Positions 5,828 to 14,810 are shown, counted from the stretch's first letter. The stretch is DNA of 20,774 nucleotides from JAUWKC01 sp035529895 (GCA_035529895.1 DATKVV010000048.1:1-20774); one strand, 5' to 3'. Notes: generated by a model from the sequence alone, not told the origin. Numbers and translations are program-made.

Positions 5828-6939
5828 TTAAGAACCTTGTTGCCGAATTCGGCCGGCATGTTGAGTTTGCTCCAGATGATTTCAGGCGGAACAGGAGCCT
5901 TGTTGTTCTCGAAGGCAGCCGCGATTTCTCTGACGATATTGATAGCCGTCAGGTCGTTGGCTATGAAGTATTCCTCTGTCTTTCTGGCCGCGGCGATTTC
6001 GGCAGCGTCCAGACTCGTCAGGTGCTGAGTCGTGAACGTCAACTGCAGACCGAACAGCACAATCAGCCAGGTGATATAAATCCACAGCACCGTTATCGGA
6101 ACCAGCGCCAGCACGCCGTAAACCGTGCTGTAAAGGTTCAATCCGGTTACGCAGTACCCGTAGATATTCTTGGCCGCTGTCCAGACCAGGGCCGCCGCCA
6201 GCGCCCCCCAGATGGCCGCCTTTGCCTGAACCTTTGTATTGGGCAAAACAAAATAGAGAAGAAAGAAAATAAAAGTTGCGACAGCATAGGACAAAACAAC
6301 AGGCGCGGCATTCGCCAGAATAGTCGCTGTATTCGACAAAACAGCTTTCTGTATTTGACTGATATGTAAATACCTTGTGCTTATATATATGCCGACGCCG
6401 ACCAGCAAAGGCCCGAGCGTCAGGACGGCCCAGTAGTTGATGATGCGGTGCAGAAAACTTCTGCCTCTGCCCACGTGCCAGATGTTATTAAATGACCTTT
6501 CTATTGTTAACAGCAAAGCCAGGGCGGCCCAAATGACCAGCAGCACGCTGAACAATGTAATCGAGCCTGTATTTGCGCCGGTGAAAAACCGGGCGACCAT
6601 CGCGTCGAGATGTTGTGTGAGTGCCACGGTCCCTTCGGTTTCTCGCGCGCTCGAGGCAGAGCTCGTGAACGATGAAAAGTTGGCCCAGTCATAAACGAAA
6701 GTCTTTATCTTTTCTCCGTAGTGACTGTAAGCGGGAAGCGACTGAAATATCAAAAGCGTGACAATTGCCAGCGGAACAATTCCGAAGATGGTTTGATAGG
6801 ACAGTGCCGCCGCCTGCTGGCCGGCCCGGTTCTTTTTCAGCAGTCTCGCACAATGCGACCAAAGCTTAATTTGAAAGACCGCAAAGCGCCCCATCCTGCC
6901 AAGCTGCGCCGTAGGCGTGGATAATAGTTTTCTAAGCAT
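5590..6939 (-). CDS. YihY/BrkB (UPF0761) family inner-membrane protein
   Basis: 449 residues. The N-terminal two thirds hold about six membrane segments (roughly 48-67, 127-146, 168-187, 208-231, 240-256, 272-302). Family signatures: AAALSYQTIFGIVPL at 44-58, IERSFNNIWHV at 146-156, VLPNTKV at 231-237 and YGVLALVPITVLWIY at 274-288. The last 130 residues look like a soluble winged-helix-type domain, seen in the longer members. Members were once called ribonuclease BN (rbn), but that name belongs to another protein; the true function is uncertain, probably envelope-related. AAAGGAAAT stands just before the ATG, so the start is secure. It begins 33 bases after the AsmA-like gene ends and is probably co-transcribed. 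A 6-bp hairpin (5570-5589) follows the stop but has no T run. Confidence 0.92.
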   Translation of the reverse strand: MLRKLLSTPTAQLGRMGRFAVFQIKLWSHCARLLKKNRAGQQAAALSYQTIFGIVPLAIVTLLIFQSLPAYSHYGEKIKTFVYDWANFSSFTSSASSARETEGTVALTQHLDAMVARFFTGANTGSITLFSVLLVIWAALALLLTIERSFNNIWHVGRGRSFLHRIINYWAVLTLGPLLVGVGIYISTRYLHISQIQKAVLSNTATILANAAPVVLSYAVATFIFFLLYFVLPNTKVQAKAAIWGALAAALVWTAAKNIYGYCVTGLNLYSTVYGVLALVPITVLWIYITWLIVLFGLQLTFTTQHLTSLDAAEIAAARKTEEYFIANDLTAINIVREIAAAFENNKAPVPPEIIWSKLNMPAEFGNKVLNHLVDRGLIAKTSDPRVGFIPAKDPAHIRLSDIAAAVAEVGFAQSTTEQSEGLLQIARSQRAVLQQYSLKQILGDMQAE

Positions 6940-6972
6940 CTTAATTTCCTTTCGACCTGCATGGCCCTCTGT

Positions 6973-9900
6973 TTACTTCTTCTTAAGCAGTCCCTCGAGA
7001 AACTCCAATCCCTTTTCCACTGCTTCCTGTTCGAGCAGTTTGCTCGTGTCAAGTTCGGGTTTGTGGACGGTTCCTTTAAGCGGCAGGGATATTCTCCCGC
7101 CGCCGGCCCCTTTATCGACTTTCGTAGTTATACCCTTTAGTGTATAAGGCAAAGTCACTGTCATATTCAGACTGTCGTCCAGCCCTATAACGCCCTTAAA
7201 ATTAAATGGATTGTCGCCGACGTCGATTTGCATATCGTCATATCGAAGAAAACCGTCCCACAGAATGAAGCGCGTCGGATGAATAGTAATATTCGCCCCC
7301 GGCACGCTCTTTCCCGACAGCAACAGGAGCTGTCCGAGCAGGTCCGAAGCCGAAAAACGCATTTTGTCTGCCGAGACCGTGCCTATTATCTGAATCTTTT
7401 TGGCGGCGCCGCCGGCCAGCGGCAGCGCAAATCGTTCGCAGTAGAAACTCACCGCCCCGGTGACATCGAGCGCATCGGCAAAAATCGGGTTCAGATACGT
7501 AAAAAGCTGTTTTGCTATCACGTCGTTGACCTGTACATCCCTGGCTATCTGCATCGGCTTGGGAGTTTCGAGCATCGCCGGTTTCTGCTTCAGGTCGGCC
7601 CGGCCTGCAAAGTTAAACTGTCCCTTATTGACCGTTGCGGAAAAAGGTTCAACAGTCAGAAGCCCGTTTTGCACTTCAATCCCGGCTTCGGCCGGGCCAA
7701 AATTCAAACCCATATACTCGGCCTGCTCAAAGCCCAGTTTGGTCTTCGTCGTAAGGTTGGCCAGCAGCTTGTCCGTCTGGCCGTCCGGATATTCGCTCAA
7801 GAAACTTAACGTGTCTTTCCTTACGCCCCGGAGCGTCAGACCATCAGGAAGATACGGCCCCGCGACTGCGGTAAGAGCAGCCCAGTCATATTCATAATCA
7901 ACATCCCCCTTAAGTGTGGTTTTGCCGTCTTTGCTGAACCGGCTCATATTCGCCCTGTAAATCTTTATCTGCGGACTTGTCAGTTGCAGCTTCTTGACCG
8001 CAAAGGATTTGTCCGCCGTGTTCACCTCAACGTCGGCAATAATTGAAACTTCCTTTTGCTCAAAAGGCTTTTTGCCGGGGGAGCTGAACTTCAAATTCTT
8101 GATGAAGGTTGAATCGGTGGTGACGTAGTACGTGTCCTTCTGCGAGCTGACGGACAGGTCAGACCTGGCCGTGCCGGCCAGTTGCATCTGCTTCGGAAAA
8201 GACGCGAACAGCACCGCAAAGGGCTGCAATTTCTCCAAATCAACATTCGTCGCATGAATGGGCAGCTTCATCGGCAGCGTCGTCTCTTTGCCTAACGGCA
8301 GCACCGCATTTTTTATACTGACCTGGCCGAGACTCGCGGTCACATTTATGAAATTGACATCGAGCACACTTTGCTTTGATTCGACGACAACTGAAAAATC
8401 CATATCGGCCTTCGGCTCGAATGCGCTCACCTTGTCCGTCGAGATGAGGCGAAGCTCTTTGACCGATGACGTACCGACGGCAGTAATTCTATCCTTCCTG
8501 CTCGACACTTCGCCTTTGCTCGAAAGCTCGCCGGCCATTTCATATTTGCCCGTGCTTACAAATGCTCCGAGCTCGGACTGCAATTTGGCCAGATTCGCCT
8601 CGGCCTCGTACTTCACCAATTCGGTGGTGCCCGTGCAGTTGACTTTGGCAAATGAAGCCGCCACGTTTAGCTTATCGAACCTTACGCCGGCCTTATCGGA
8701 GGTTATCTCCACCTCGGCCGTCACCGGCTGCGAAAGAGCAATTGTCTTGCCCCCGACCACGCCTGCCAGTCCGCTAAGATTTCCGCTGGCGTAGATGAAT
8801 TTCCCGCCTGCCCTGACCGGCGTCTCGACCTTGCCGGTCAGCCGTCCCGATGTTACCTGCACTCCTTCCCTGATGCCGAAGGTCCGCGGCATCTGCGACA
8901 ACGCCCCGGCCAAATCGCACTCGAAAGTGCCGTTGAGATTGTACGCCGAGTCGGGCTTGACAAACTCGGCCAGAGATTCGAACGTTTTCGGGACTGTCCC
9001 GGTGACATCGGCGTTCAGCCAATCGCTCTGAACCTCCATCTTGTCAATATTCAGCAGCTCTTTCTCGCTGTGCACCTTCGCACGGACGTTCAAGACGCTC
9101 GTCTTGAATCGGTCGCCTTTTAAAGGCCCGCCCGTTATATCGAGGTCCCTGCCCTTAACCGTCCCGCTCAGGTCCTTGAGCCAGCCGTTTTCGAGCTGAG
9201 TCTTTATGCTTGCGGAGATGCTGCCTTTGGCCTCAGTCTCAACGCCGCCCAGCGCGAAAATCGGCCCGAGCGACTCAAGGTCAAGCTCGTTGACCTCAAT
9301 GATGAATTCGCCGCTGGTTCCTTTGAGACTCCAGCCTGTCTTTTGCGCGGGCACGACCTGGCCGTCCGCGCTGACTTTGGATTCTTTACCCTTGTCAACC
9401 ACATCCAGCTTTACGGCAAAATCGGTTTGTCTGCCGGGCGGCTGCAAGTTCAACGTTGAGTTTATGTGAGAAAGCTCAACGGTTTCAGCCTTGTCGCTCA
9501 CTTTCACATTGCCCTCTTTAACCACAAGGTCGATTCTCTTGATTGGCAGCACCGGCGGTCCTGCGGTTTTGCCGGCCTGCACCGCCTCTGAGGTCTGCGG
9601 AGAGCGGCCCGTCAGATTGATGTTTACCCTCGGCTCATGAACTTCTGTTTGCCCGAATGATAAACTGCCGAATATCAGCGAGCCATAGTGCGGCTTTGTA
9701 AGGATTTGTTTAATCTTGACTAAGGTCTGGCCGGCGTTATCACTGAAGCTGAAATCCGTAATCTTGATGCCTTTCCACCAGCTCATGGAAAGGGCTGCGA
9801 AGTCCGCTTTGCCGTCGATGGAATTGTTGATTCTGGCCAATATTGTTTTGCGTCCGCTCTCGGAAGACACGTACGCGGGCACGACCAGAATCGCCAGGAC

Positions 9901-9990
9901 AATCAAAACAGCTACAACTATCGCCGCCCACCTGATTAATTTTCCGGGTTTCTTTTTCCGTTGGCTTTTCGAGTTTTCTTCGGCTCGCAT
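6973..9990 (-). CDS. AsmA-like envelope protein (large, single N-terminal anchor)
   Basis: 1005 residues. A basic start (QRKKKPGKLIRW) is followed by one membrane segment at about 23-44 and then SGRKTILARIN, as in AsmA/TamB-like proteins, where a long repeating beta-rich body lies on the outer side of the inner membrane. The body has many beta-prone stretches (TGTVPKTFESLAEF, GTFECDLAGALSQM) and a C-terminal AsmA-like part near DVTGAVSFYCERFALPL and MRFSASDLLGQLLLLSG. The tail is basic (LLKKK). Relatives take part in lipid transport and outer-membrane upkeep; the exact role here is not shown. GGGGGA lies 7 bases before the ATG. It is the first gene of a unit with the YihY-family gene. Confidence 0.8.
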   Translation of the reverse strand: MRAEENSKSQRKKKPGKLIRWAAIVVAVLIVLAILVVPAYVSSESGRKTILARINNSIDGKADFAALSMSWWKGIKITDFSFSDNAGQTLVKIKQILTKPHYGSLIFGSLSFGQTEVHEPRVNINLTGRSPQTSEAVQAGKTAGPPVLPIKRIDLVVKEGNVKVSDKAETVELSHINSTLNLQPPGRQTDFAVKLDVVDKGKESKVSADGQVVPAQKTGWSLKGTSGEFIIEVNELDLESLGPIFALGGVETEAKGSISASIKTQLENGWLKDLSGTVKGRDLDITGGPLKGDRFKTSVLNVRAKVHSEKELLNIDKMEVQSDWLNADVTGTVPKTFESLAEFVKPDSAYNLNGTFECDLAGALSQMPRTFGIREGVQVTSGRLTGKVETPVRAGGKFIYASGNLSGLAGVVGGKTIALSQPVTAEVEITSDKAGVRFDKLNVAASFAKVNCTGTTELVKYEAEANLAKLQSELGAFVSTGKYEMAGELSSKGEVSSRKDRITAVGTSSVKELRLISTDKVSAFEPKADMDFSVVVESKQSVLDVNFINVTASLGQVSIKNAVLPLGKETTLPMKLPIHATNVDLEKLQPFAVLFASFPKQMQLAGTARSDLSVSSQKDTYYVTTDSTFIKNLKFSSPGKKPFEQKEVSIIADVEVNTADKSFAVKKLQLTSPQIKIYRANMSRFSKDGKTTLKGDVDYEYDWAALTAVAGPYLPDGLTLRGVRKDTLSFLSEYPDGQTDKLLANLTTKTKLGFEQAEYMGLNFGPAEAGIEVQNGLLTVEPFSATVNKGQFNFAGRADLKQKPAMLETPKPMQIARDVQVNDVIAKQLFTYLNPIFADALDVTGAVSFYCERFALPLAGGAAKKIQIIGTVSADKMRFSASDLLGQLLLLSGKSVPGANITIHPTRFILWDGFLRYDDMQIDVGDNPFNFKGVIGLDDSLNMTVTLPYTLKGITTKVDKGAGGGRISLPLKGTVHKPELDTSKLLEQEAVEKGLEFLEGLLKKK

Positions 9991-10053
9991 GGCTTAGTCC
10001 CCCAAAAGAAATCTAAAGTTTCGGTTCGAAACAGATTCCACTACGCCGCTACC

Positions 10054-10079
10054 AGTATACCACCTTTCCGGCGGGTAAA
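10054..10079. repeat. Rhs LFTGR-coding direct repeat, right end of the - strand unit
   Basis: Matches 12134-12159 at 21 of 26 positions in the same orientation, and encodes the Rhs LFTGR segment. The two copies enclose the tip, the membrane protein and the core fragment. Confidence 0.6.
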
Positions 10080-10082
10080 CAA
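10054..10082 (-). promoter_or_regulatory. Possible promoter of the AsmA-YihY unit
   Basis: On the - strand TTGTTT (10077-10082), 17 bases, TATACT (10054-10059), about 64 bases before the AsmA-like ATG. The -10 box is good and the -35 box weak. It lies inside decayed Rhs sequence encoding LFTRR, so it may be an accident of that DNA. Confidence 0.35.
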
Positions 10083-10503
10083 GTAGGGATTGTTACAATT
10101 TGAACTTTCGCAGCCTCCCGCGAACTTGCCAGCCCATATTGCAACCGAGCAAACCGGGACGCCACAGGGGTGGTCGTGGGCGTAGGAACGGGCGTATCAA
10201 AGACTGCCTGCCGCACTGGTACCGGCAACTAAGACCTCATCGATGCAGTTGGTTTAAGCATACCAGCGTTTGAAGTTATTGCTGCCATCGTATTCACACA
10301 GGACCCGCCAGTCGTTCTTGTAGTAGCGCCTCGTGTTATTGGGGTCGATGAGGCCCTTCTTTTCTATCCTTCTGCCGAGGGCGTCATAAGCGAACTCGGC
10401 CACTACCGTGTCGTTGGGGTCTCTGATGATTTTGACGATACGGTTCTCGTAGTCGTATTTGCAGTTGTAGCCCTTTTGGTCTTTTGTCAGATTCCAAATG
10501 GTC

Positions 10504-11187
10504 TCACCATGCGTGCCAAACGTAAGCCCCGGAGACCCAGGGTAATACATAGTTTTTTTCCCACGACTTGGGAGTTTGTAGACTCGGCGGTCCGACAGTG
10601 AGCCCCCAAGAACCGAGAAAGGCACCCCCCCAGGAAAAAGTAATTACCTTTGTATTGCTTTCACCATCAATGTCTAGCCAAACACGCCGGGGCTTGAGAT
10701 TCCTGATTTCAGGTGCGCATGTATTTAGCGTTATTAGCTCGGGGTAGCTCCCGTCTGGGCTTGCAAGGTCGCAAAGCCATTCCCGAACAATGGGAACATG
10801 TCTTTCAAACTTCATCGCGTCTAGTCTGCGACGGAAACCCTCGGTGTGCCGAGCCCACCATGGTCTGTAAAACACGAAACTTCCAAACAAGACAATCGCG
10901 GACACGAATATCAGTAAGACCCGCATTCTTTTGGCGTGGGTGGTGGAAGTCGGCCAAGTGCGAAATAGATCGTAAAGTTGATAAACCAAACAAACATGGG
11001 CCAAGACGAGCAGCGGCACAAAAAGAACCACGCTTTGTACTATTAGCCAGCCTGAATTCAAGAGGCCTGCGATGTATGCCCCCACATTCATAGTGAACAA
11101 CACTGATATCAGGACAATTAGCAGTAGTACTATCAATTGTCTTTGTATGCCCAAGAGCATTCCTTTGTGAGCATGCGGTTTTTTCAT
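10504..11187 (-). CDS. Three-helix membrane protein, candidate Rhs immunity protein
   Basis: 227 residues, not recognised as a named family. Three hydrophobic segments (about 17-40, 48-70, 88-107) are followed by a soluble C-terminal half with FERHVPIVREWLCDL, RVWLDIDGE, FSWGGAFLGSWGLTVGPP and VLPWVSGAYVW. GGAG lies 11 bases before the ATG, a rather long spacing. The gene starts 27 bases after the stop of the dead Rhs tip and ends at the junction with a second Rhs core fragment. In Rhs loci the gene directly after the tip encodes the immunity protein, and membrane proteins are used when the toxin acts at membranes. The reading frame is intact while both Rhs flanks are broken. The last few residues may come from the junction. 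The role is inferred from position alone. Confidence 0.6.
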   Translation of the reverse strand: MKKPHAHKGMLLGIQRQLIVLLLIVLISVLFTMNVGAYIAGLLNSGWLIVQSVVLFVPLLVLAHVCLVYQLYDLFRTWPTSTTHAKRMRVLLIFVSAIVLFGSFVFYRPWWARHTEGFRRRLDAMKFERHVPIVREWLCDLASPDGSYPELITLNTCAPEIRNLKPRRVWLDIDGESNTKVITFSWGGAFLGSWGLTVGPPSLQTPKSWEKNYVLPWVSGAYVWHAW

Positions 11188-11214
11188 ATATGACCCGTCT
11201 CCTATAGTTATTAT

Positions 11215-12207
11215 TCAGCGCAACTTGTCCAGGGTTAATCTCAGCAACGAATCAGCCCACGTGTACGCGAGGGCTTTGTCCCATGCCGTTGAACACGGAG
11301 TACACCTCTCGTCTGCTGCGGAGGGTACGGCCGGCGCGAACTTACTTGCGTACGCAGCTTTTGGCCAGCCAATTGTTGCTGCGGTAGGTGACGTCCAGTA
11401 ACCCAAGCCCTTCTACGCGTATATAGCCGGTATCATTTCATATTTATCATCCTTCCCACACAGCCAGTTGATTTTACCCCACAGCCAGTAATTCACTGCA
11501 TCGTTGGCATAGCAACTGCCTGATACGGTAACTGTTTTGTTACAGATGTTTCCGGACGGAAAACACTCCACTATAGGTTCTGACCAGCCCGGTTCGAATG
11601 CATCGATGCCCCAGCCATCGATGGGGCCATGCATAGCGGTATATTTCCAGACGCGTTTCCAAAAACCCCAACTGTCTCAGTCGCTATCAATAGTATCAGA
11701 TAGTCTCTCTCATGCGGCTGTAACATCAGGTCCACAATTGCATTTCTCTTTCTCCAAGCCACACGGGCCTGTATAATTTATGGGGTCTGAGCGTGCGTAG
11801 AGGTACAAACGCGTCGCAGCAGTATACCAAGGCTCGGGCCAACAGTTTTCCATCTGATCGAGCCTAATGGAATAACTCTTGAAAGATCTTCTAAGCAGTG
11901 CGTTCCAATTCGGGCCGACTTGAAGTGAAGGCCAATTTGCCGCAAGTGACCTATCTGGCCCAAGTAACGCGGAGGCAACATAGGACCGACTGGCTATTGC
12001 AATGCCTTGTTGACTATTGCCGGGAGACGGCACTAGTGCGCGGATTCGCACGGGGCCGTGGGTTAGCCAACGTCCGGTGTAGTAGTCGTAGCAGCGGTTT
12101 CTGTTGTATTGGATTTTCAAAGAACCGTTGTGGAGTATAACAACTGGCCGGCCGGTAAAGGAGAGGATTTCTTCTCCGCACCCGCCGGACATCGTGGAAA
12201 ACGCCAA
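11215..12207 (-). pseudogene. Rhs C-terminal core plus tip domain, interrupted by three in-frame stops
   Basis: One frame runs through the whole stretch and is broken by TGA (11710-11712), TGA (11677-11679) and TAG (11413-11415) before its final TGA at 11215. It opens with FTGRPVVILHNGSLKIQYN, then CYDYYTGRWLTHGP and LYLYARSDPINYTGPCGL, which correspond to the Rhs core ending (LFTGRRVDIL, YYDYYTGRWLTHDP, YAY-NDPINYTDPxGL). The tip follows: CNCGPDVTAA, KRVWKYTAMHGPIDGW, TVTVSGSCYANDAVNYWLWG, KINWLCG and finally CTPC. The tip is cysteine-rich and matches no toxin class I can name. No start codon for a full shell exists here; the N-terminal thousand or more residues are missing. Translation could begin only at chance codons, so I call it a pseudogene. 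Confidence 0.75.
12134..12159. repeat. Rhs LFTGR-coding direct repeat, left end of the - strand unit
   Basis: Partner of 10054-10079 (see that entry). It encodes FTGRPVVIL at the start of the surviving C-terminal Rhs part, 100 bases downstream of frr. Confidence 0.6.
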
Positions 12208-12261
12208 AGAAGCCTTTCAGGGAGCCGTTTTCGTTCGGAAAAAATCGCCAATTCGCCCGAA

Positions 12262-12822
12262 TCACTCGAGCATTATCTCATCCGACTTCGTTTTGACCAC
12301 CGCGTCCACCTTGTCGGTGTATTCTTTCGTGAGGTCATCGATTTGCTTTTTGCCCTTGTCGAGGTCGTCTTCGGTGATAAGCTTGTCTTTTTCTTCTTTT
12401 TCGAGGTGCTTGTTCGCGTCTCTTCTGATGTTGCGAATGGTGACCTTTGCCTGCTCGCCCATCTGCTTGACCTGGGTAACGAGCTGTTTTCTTCTTTCCC
12501 CGCTAAGCGGCGGCACGTTCAGCCTTATCAGCTTGCCGTCAACAACGGGGGCAATGCTCAAGTCGCTGCTCTTTATCGCCTTTTCGATGTCCTTGACCGA
12601 GCCGGGGTCAAAAGGCTTAATCACAATCATATCCGCCTGTGGGGCCGCCATCGTCGCCAGTTGCTTCAAAGGCGTCGGCGTCCCGTAATAATCGACCTTC
12701 AGGTTCTCGACCAGGCCCGTGGAAGCCCTTCCGGTGCGAATGGTTTTCAGCTCATCATGCAGGACTTCAACCGCCTTATTCATCTTCTGTTTGTTTTCCG
12801 AAACAAGATCTTTAACAGGCAT
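12262..12822 (-). CDS. frr: Ribosome recycling factor
   Basis: 186 residues, the usual length. It splits post-termination ribosomes together with EF-G. Seen: VLHDELKTIRTGRAS near the N-terminus, YYGTPTPLKQLATM, DPGSVKDIEKAI, RLNVPPLSGERRKQLV and the C-terminal coiled-coil part HLEKEEKDKLITEDD. The frame also has a TTG six bases upstream (12828), but GGAGG at 12829-12833 touches that TTG and lies 6 bases before the ATG at 12822, which settles the start. It is last in the operon rpsB-tsf-pyrH-frr. The interval to pyrH is about 196 bases with a terminator-like hairpin, so it may be expressed at a lower level or have its own promoter. Confidence 0.97.
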   Translation of the reverse strand: MPVKDLVSENKQKMNKAVEVLHDELKTIRTGRASTGLVENLKVDYYGTPTPLKQLATMAAPQADMIVIKPFDPGSVKDIEKAIKSSDLSIAPVVDGKLIRLNVPPLSGERRKQLVTQVKQMGEQAKVTIRNIRRDANKHLEKEEKDKLITEDDLDKGKKQIDDLTKEYTDKVDAVVKTKSDEIMLE

Positions 12823-12985
12823 CTGCAACCTCCATATTTGGCGTTCGGTATCCTTCTGTAAAACCCGTACACATTTTGGCTATGCAGATAACACTTTCCC
12901 GGCCTTTCGTCAAGCCTGAAAAGGTCCACTTTCACAATCGTCCCGCGTTTTTACTATGCTGCTTGTCCCTCCGATTTGCAGGGAT

Positions 12986-13006
12986 AAAAGGCTCCGGCCG
13001 GCAGCC
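12986..13006 (-). terminator. Terminator-like hairpin after pyrH
   Basis: On the - strand GGCT (13003-13006) pairs with AGCC (12990-12993) around a CCGG-rich core, and TTTT (12986-12989) follows directly. It lies 13 bases past the pyrH stop. The stem is short, so termination is likely partial. Confidence 0.4.
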
Positions 13007-13018
13007 TCTGACGCACCA

Positions 13019-13735
13019 TCAGGCGATTAAGGTGCCTACCCGTTCGCCGCAGAGAGCTTTTGTGATATAACCCTCACGGAAAATATTCAAAACCACGATG
13101 GGTATGTGGTTGTCCCGGCAAAGAGTTATTGCGGCATGGTCCATCACTCTGAGGTTCTTTATCAGCACATCGTCATAGGACAATTGCTCAAACAGCTCAG
13201 CATCGGGGTTTTTCTTCGGGTCGTCGCTGTAAACACCCTCAACCTTCGTTGCCTTTATAAGCAAATCCGCCTCAAGCTCCGAGGCCCTCAAAGCAGCACA
13301 GGTATCGGTGGTAAAGAAGGGGTTTCCGGTTCCGCCGGCCAGTATCGCGACCCTGCCGCGTTCGAGGTGATGCAGGGCGCGCCTGCGAATGAACGGCTCG
13401 CACATCGCCGCCACCTCTATCGCGCTGAGAACCCTCGTTGCCTGGCCCAGCCTCTCCAGCATCTCCTGCAGTGCGCAGGCGTTGATAATGGTGGCCAGCA
13501 TCCCCATATAGTCGGCTGTGTTCCTCGGTATATGGCTGACCTGGGAGAAGCTTTCGCCCCGCAGAAAATTGCCCGCTCCGACCACGACCGCCACCTGCGG
13601 CCCGAGCTTGCAGATTTCGGATATTCTTTGAGCGATTGATTCGAGCACAGGCCCGTCGACGCCAAAGCCGCCCGGCTTACAAAAGCTTTCCCCGGAAAGC
13701 TTTAATAACACCCGCCTGTATTTGCACTTTGTCAT
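13019..13735 (-). CDS. pyrH: UMP kinase
   Basis: 238 residues with the ATG at 13735. It phosphorylates UMP to UDP in pyrimidine synthesis and belongs to the amino-acid-kinase fold. Seen: RRVLLKLSGESF (phosphate-binding start), VVVGAGNFLRGE, NTADYMGMLATIINACAL, AILAGGTGNPFFTTDTCAA, LLIKATKVEGVYSDDPKKNP, and DHAAITLCRDNHIPIVV near the end. An in-frame ATG at 13777 would add 14 residues (FRRFGRGFGLGRQ) before the conserved start, but GAGAGG touches that codon. The inner ATG has only a weak CAGG 4 bases upstream, so the longer form cannot be excluded. It follows tsf and is co-transcribed with it. The stop is TGA. Confidence 0.96.
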   Translation of the reverse strand: MTKCKYRRVLLKLSGESFCKPGGFGVDGPVLESIAQRISEICKLGPQVAVVVGAGNFLRGESFSQVSHIPRNTADYMGMLATIINACALQEMLERLGQATRVLSAIEVAAMCEPFIRRRALHHLERGRVAILAGGTGNPFFTTDTCAALRASELEADLLIKATKVEGVYSDDPKKNPDAELFEQLSYDDVLIKNLRVMDHAAITLCRDNHIPIVVLNIFREGYITKALCGERVGTLIA

Positions 13736-13792
13736 TTGCCTGCCGAGTCCAAAACCGCGACCGAAGCGTCGAAACATCCTCTCGGCTATACT

Positions 13793-14659
13793 CTATCCGA
13801 CCTCGAATCGAACGAATCTTTTTATCTTCGCCTCGCCGCCGGCTTGTTTGGCGGCCTCTTCCAAAACCTCAGCTACAGACTTGCTGTCGTCCTTGACAAA
13901 GGCCTGCTCCACGAGGCAGTTCTCGGCGAAGAATTTCTTCAGCTTGCCTTCCACGATTTTCTCAATGATATTGGCAGGCTTGCCCTTGACCTGCTCGGCG
14001 AAAACCGCTTTCTCCCTGTCAATCGTCTCGGCATCAATCCCGTTCTTGTCCAGCGCCAGAGGCTTGGTCGCCGTAATGTGCATCGCTATATCGGCCGCGG
14101 TCTGTTTTATCGCATCCGCCGCCGCCGTTTTTTCGTCGCTGGTCTCAATCTGGACCATTGTGCTGACTTTCTTGTTAAAATGAATGTATGTCTGTATAAG
14201 ACCCGGGCTGTCGAGCCTGTATCTGGCGTAGTCTCCCACCTGTATCTTCTCGCCGAATTTGCTGACCGCCTCGGTCAGAATATCACGGTAGTCTCGGCCG
14301 TTGACGGAGGTCTGAAGCATATTCTCGACACCCTCATCCTGCGGGCACGCCAGCGCGTAATCCGCCAAAGCTGCCGCGGCCGCCACGAAATCATCGCTCT
14401 TGGCGACGAAGTCGGTCTCGCAGCAAAGCATTGCCATCGCCGAAACCTTCCTGTCCTGGCTGCTCTTGCCGACGATTACCCCCTCGGAAGTCTCTCGGTC
14501 TGCCCGTTTGGACAGCGTTGCAAGCCCCTTCTTTCTCAGTATTTGCATGGCCTCATCCACATTGCCGTTTGCCTCTTCAAGGGCCTTCTTGCAGTCCATC
14601 ATGCCCTGTCCGCTCATCTTGCGTAATTTCACTACCATTGAAGCCGATATTTCCACCAT
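13793..14659 (-). CDS. tsf: Translation elongation factor Ts
   Basis: 288 residues. It recycles EF-Tu by exchanging GDP for GTP. The N-terminal UBA-like part has VVKLRKMSGQGMMDCKKAL and EEANGNVDEAMQILRKKG, and the core signature is CCETDFVAKSDDF near residue 80. The C-terminal part has FAENCLVEQAFVKDD, also typical. AGGAG stands 8 bases before the ATG, so the start is firm. It lies 151 bases downstream of rpsB, in the usual order. The stop is TAG. Confidence 0.97.
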   Translation of the reverse strand: MVEISASMVVKLRKMSGQGMMDCKKALEEANGNVDEAMQILRKKGLATLSKRADRETSEGVIVGKSSQDRKVSAMAMLCCETDFVAKSDDFVAAAAALADYALACPQDEGVENMLQTSVNGRDYRDILTEAVSKFGEKIQVGDYARYRLDSPGLIQTYIHFNKKVSTMVQIETSDEKTAAADAIKQTAADIAMHITATKPLALDKNGIDAETIDREKAVFAEQVKGKPANIIEKIVEGKLKKFFAENCLVEQAFVKDDSKSVAEVLEEAAKQAGGEAKIKRFVRFEVG

Positions 14660-14810
14660 CTCTCGAAAACTCCTGTCTGGTCTCTGATATTTTGGAATTA
14701 TCAGAGGTAAATTTATAATGTCAATGTCGCAACCTTAAAGAGATTCAAAAAGCAGCCACCAAGTCAAGACATGACACGCAAGTTTTCCACAATACTTGGG
14801 GCACCGTATA

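Larger units (their letters stand above)
10041..10530 (-). pseudogene. Rhs/YD-repeat core fragment
   Basis: Translation on the - strand gives KYDYENRIVKI, then FAYDALGRRIEKK and RRYYKNDWRVLCEYD, all YD-repeat signatures of Rhs polymorphic-toxin shells. After a TAA at about 10254, weaker remains continue as CIDEVL, YAHDH and NPYLFTRR, where intact Rhs proteins have Y-x-DEVL, YxHDH and NPYLFTGR, with stops and frameshifts between them. There is no start codon in the Rhs part and no downstream tip. The fragment begins within the last codons of the membrane-protein gene upstream, so an Rhs core was joined there. It is dead. Confidence 0.75.

Noticed and set aside
7228..9469. Long + strand open frames opposite the AsmA-like gene
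   Set aside because: They are antisense shadows of a clearly coding - strand gene and show no family features.
11413..11712. Recoding of TGA (as Trp or selenocysteine) in the Rhs tip
   Set aside because: pyrH and the shorter beta-helix gene in this window end with TGA used as a normal stop, one of the three interruptions is TAG, and no SECIS-like fold was seen.
13736..14626. 296-codon + strand frame opposite tsf
   Set aside because: Mirror of the conserved tsf gene; the product has no recognisable motif.
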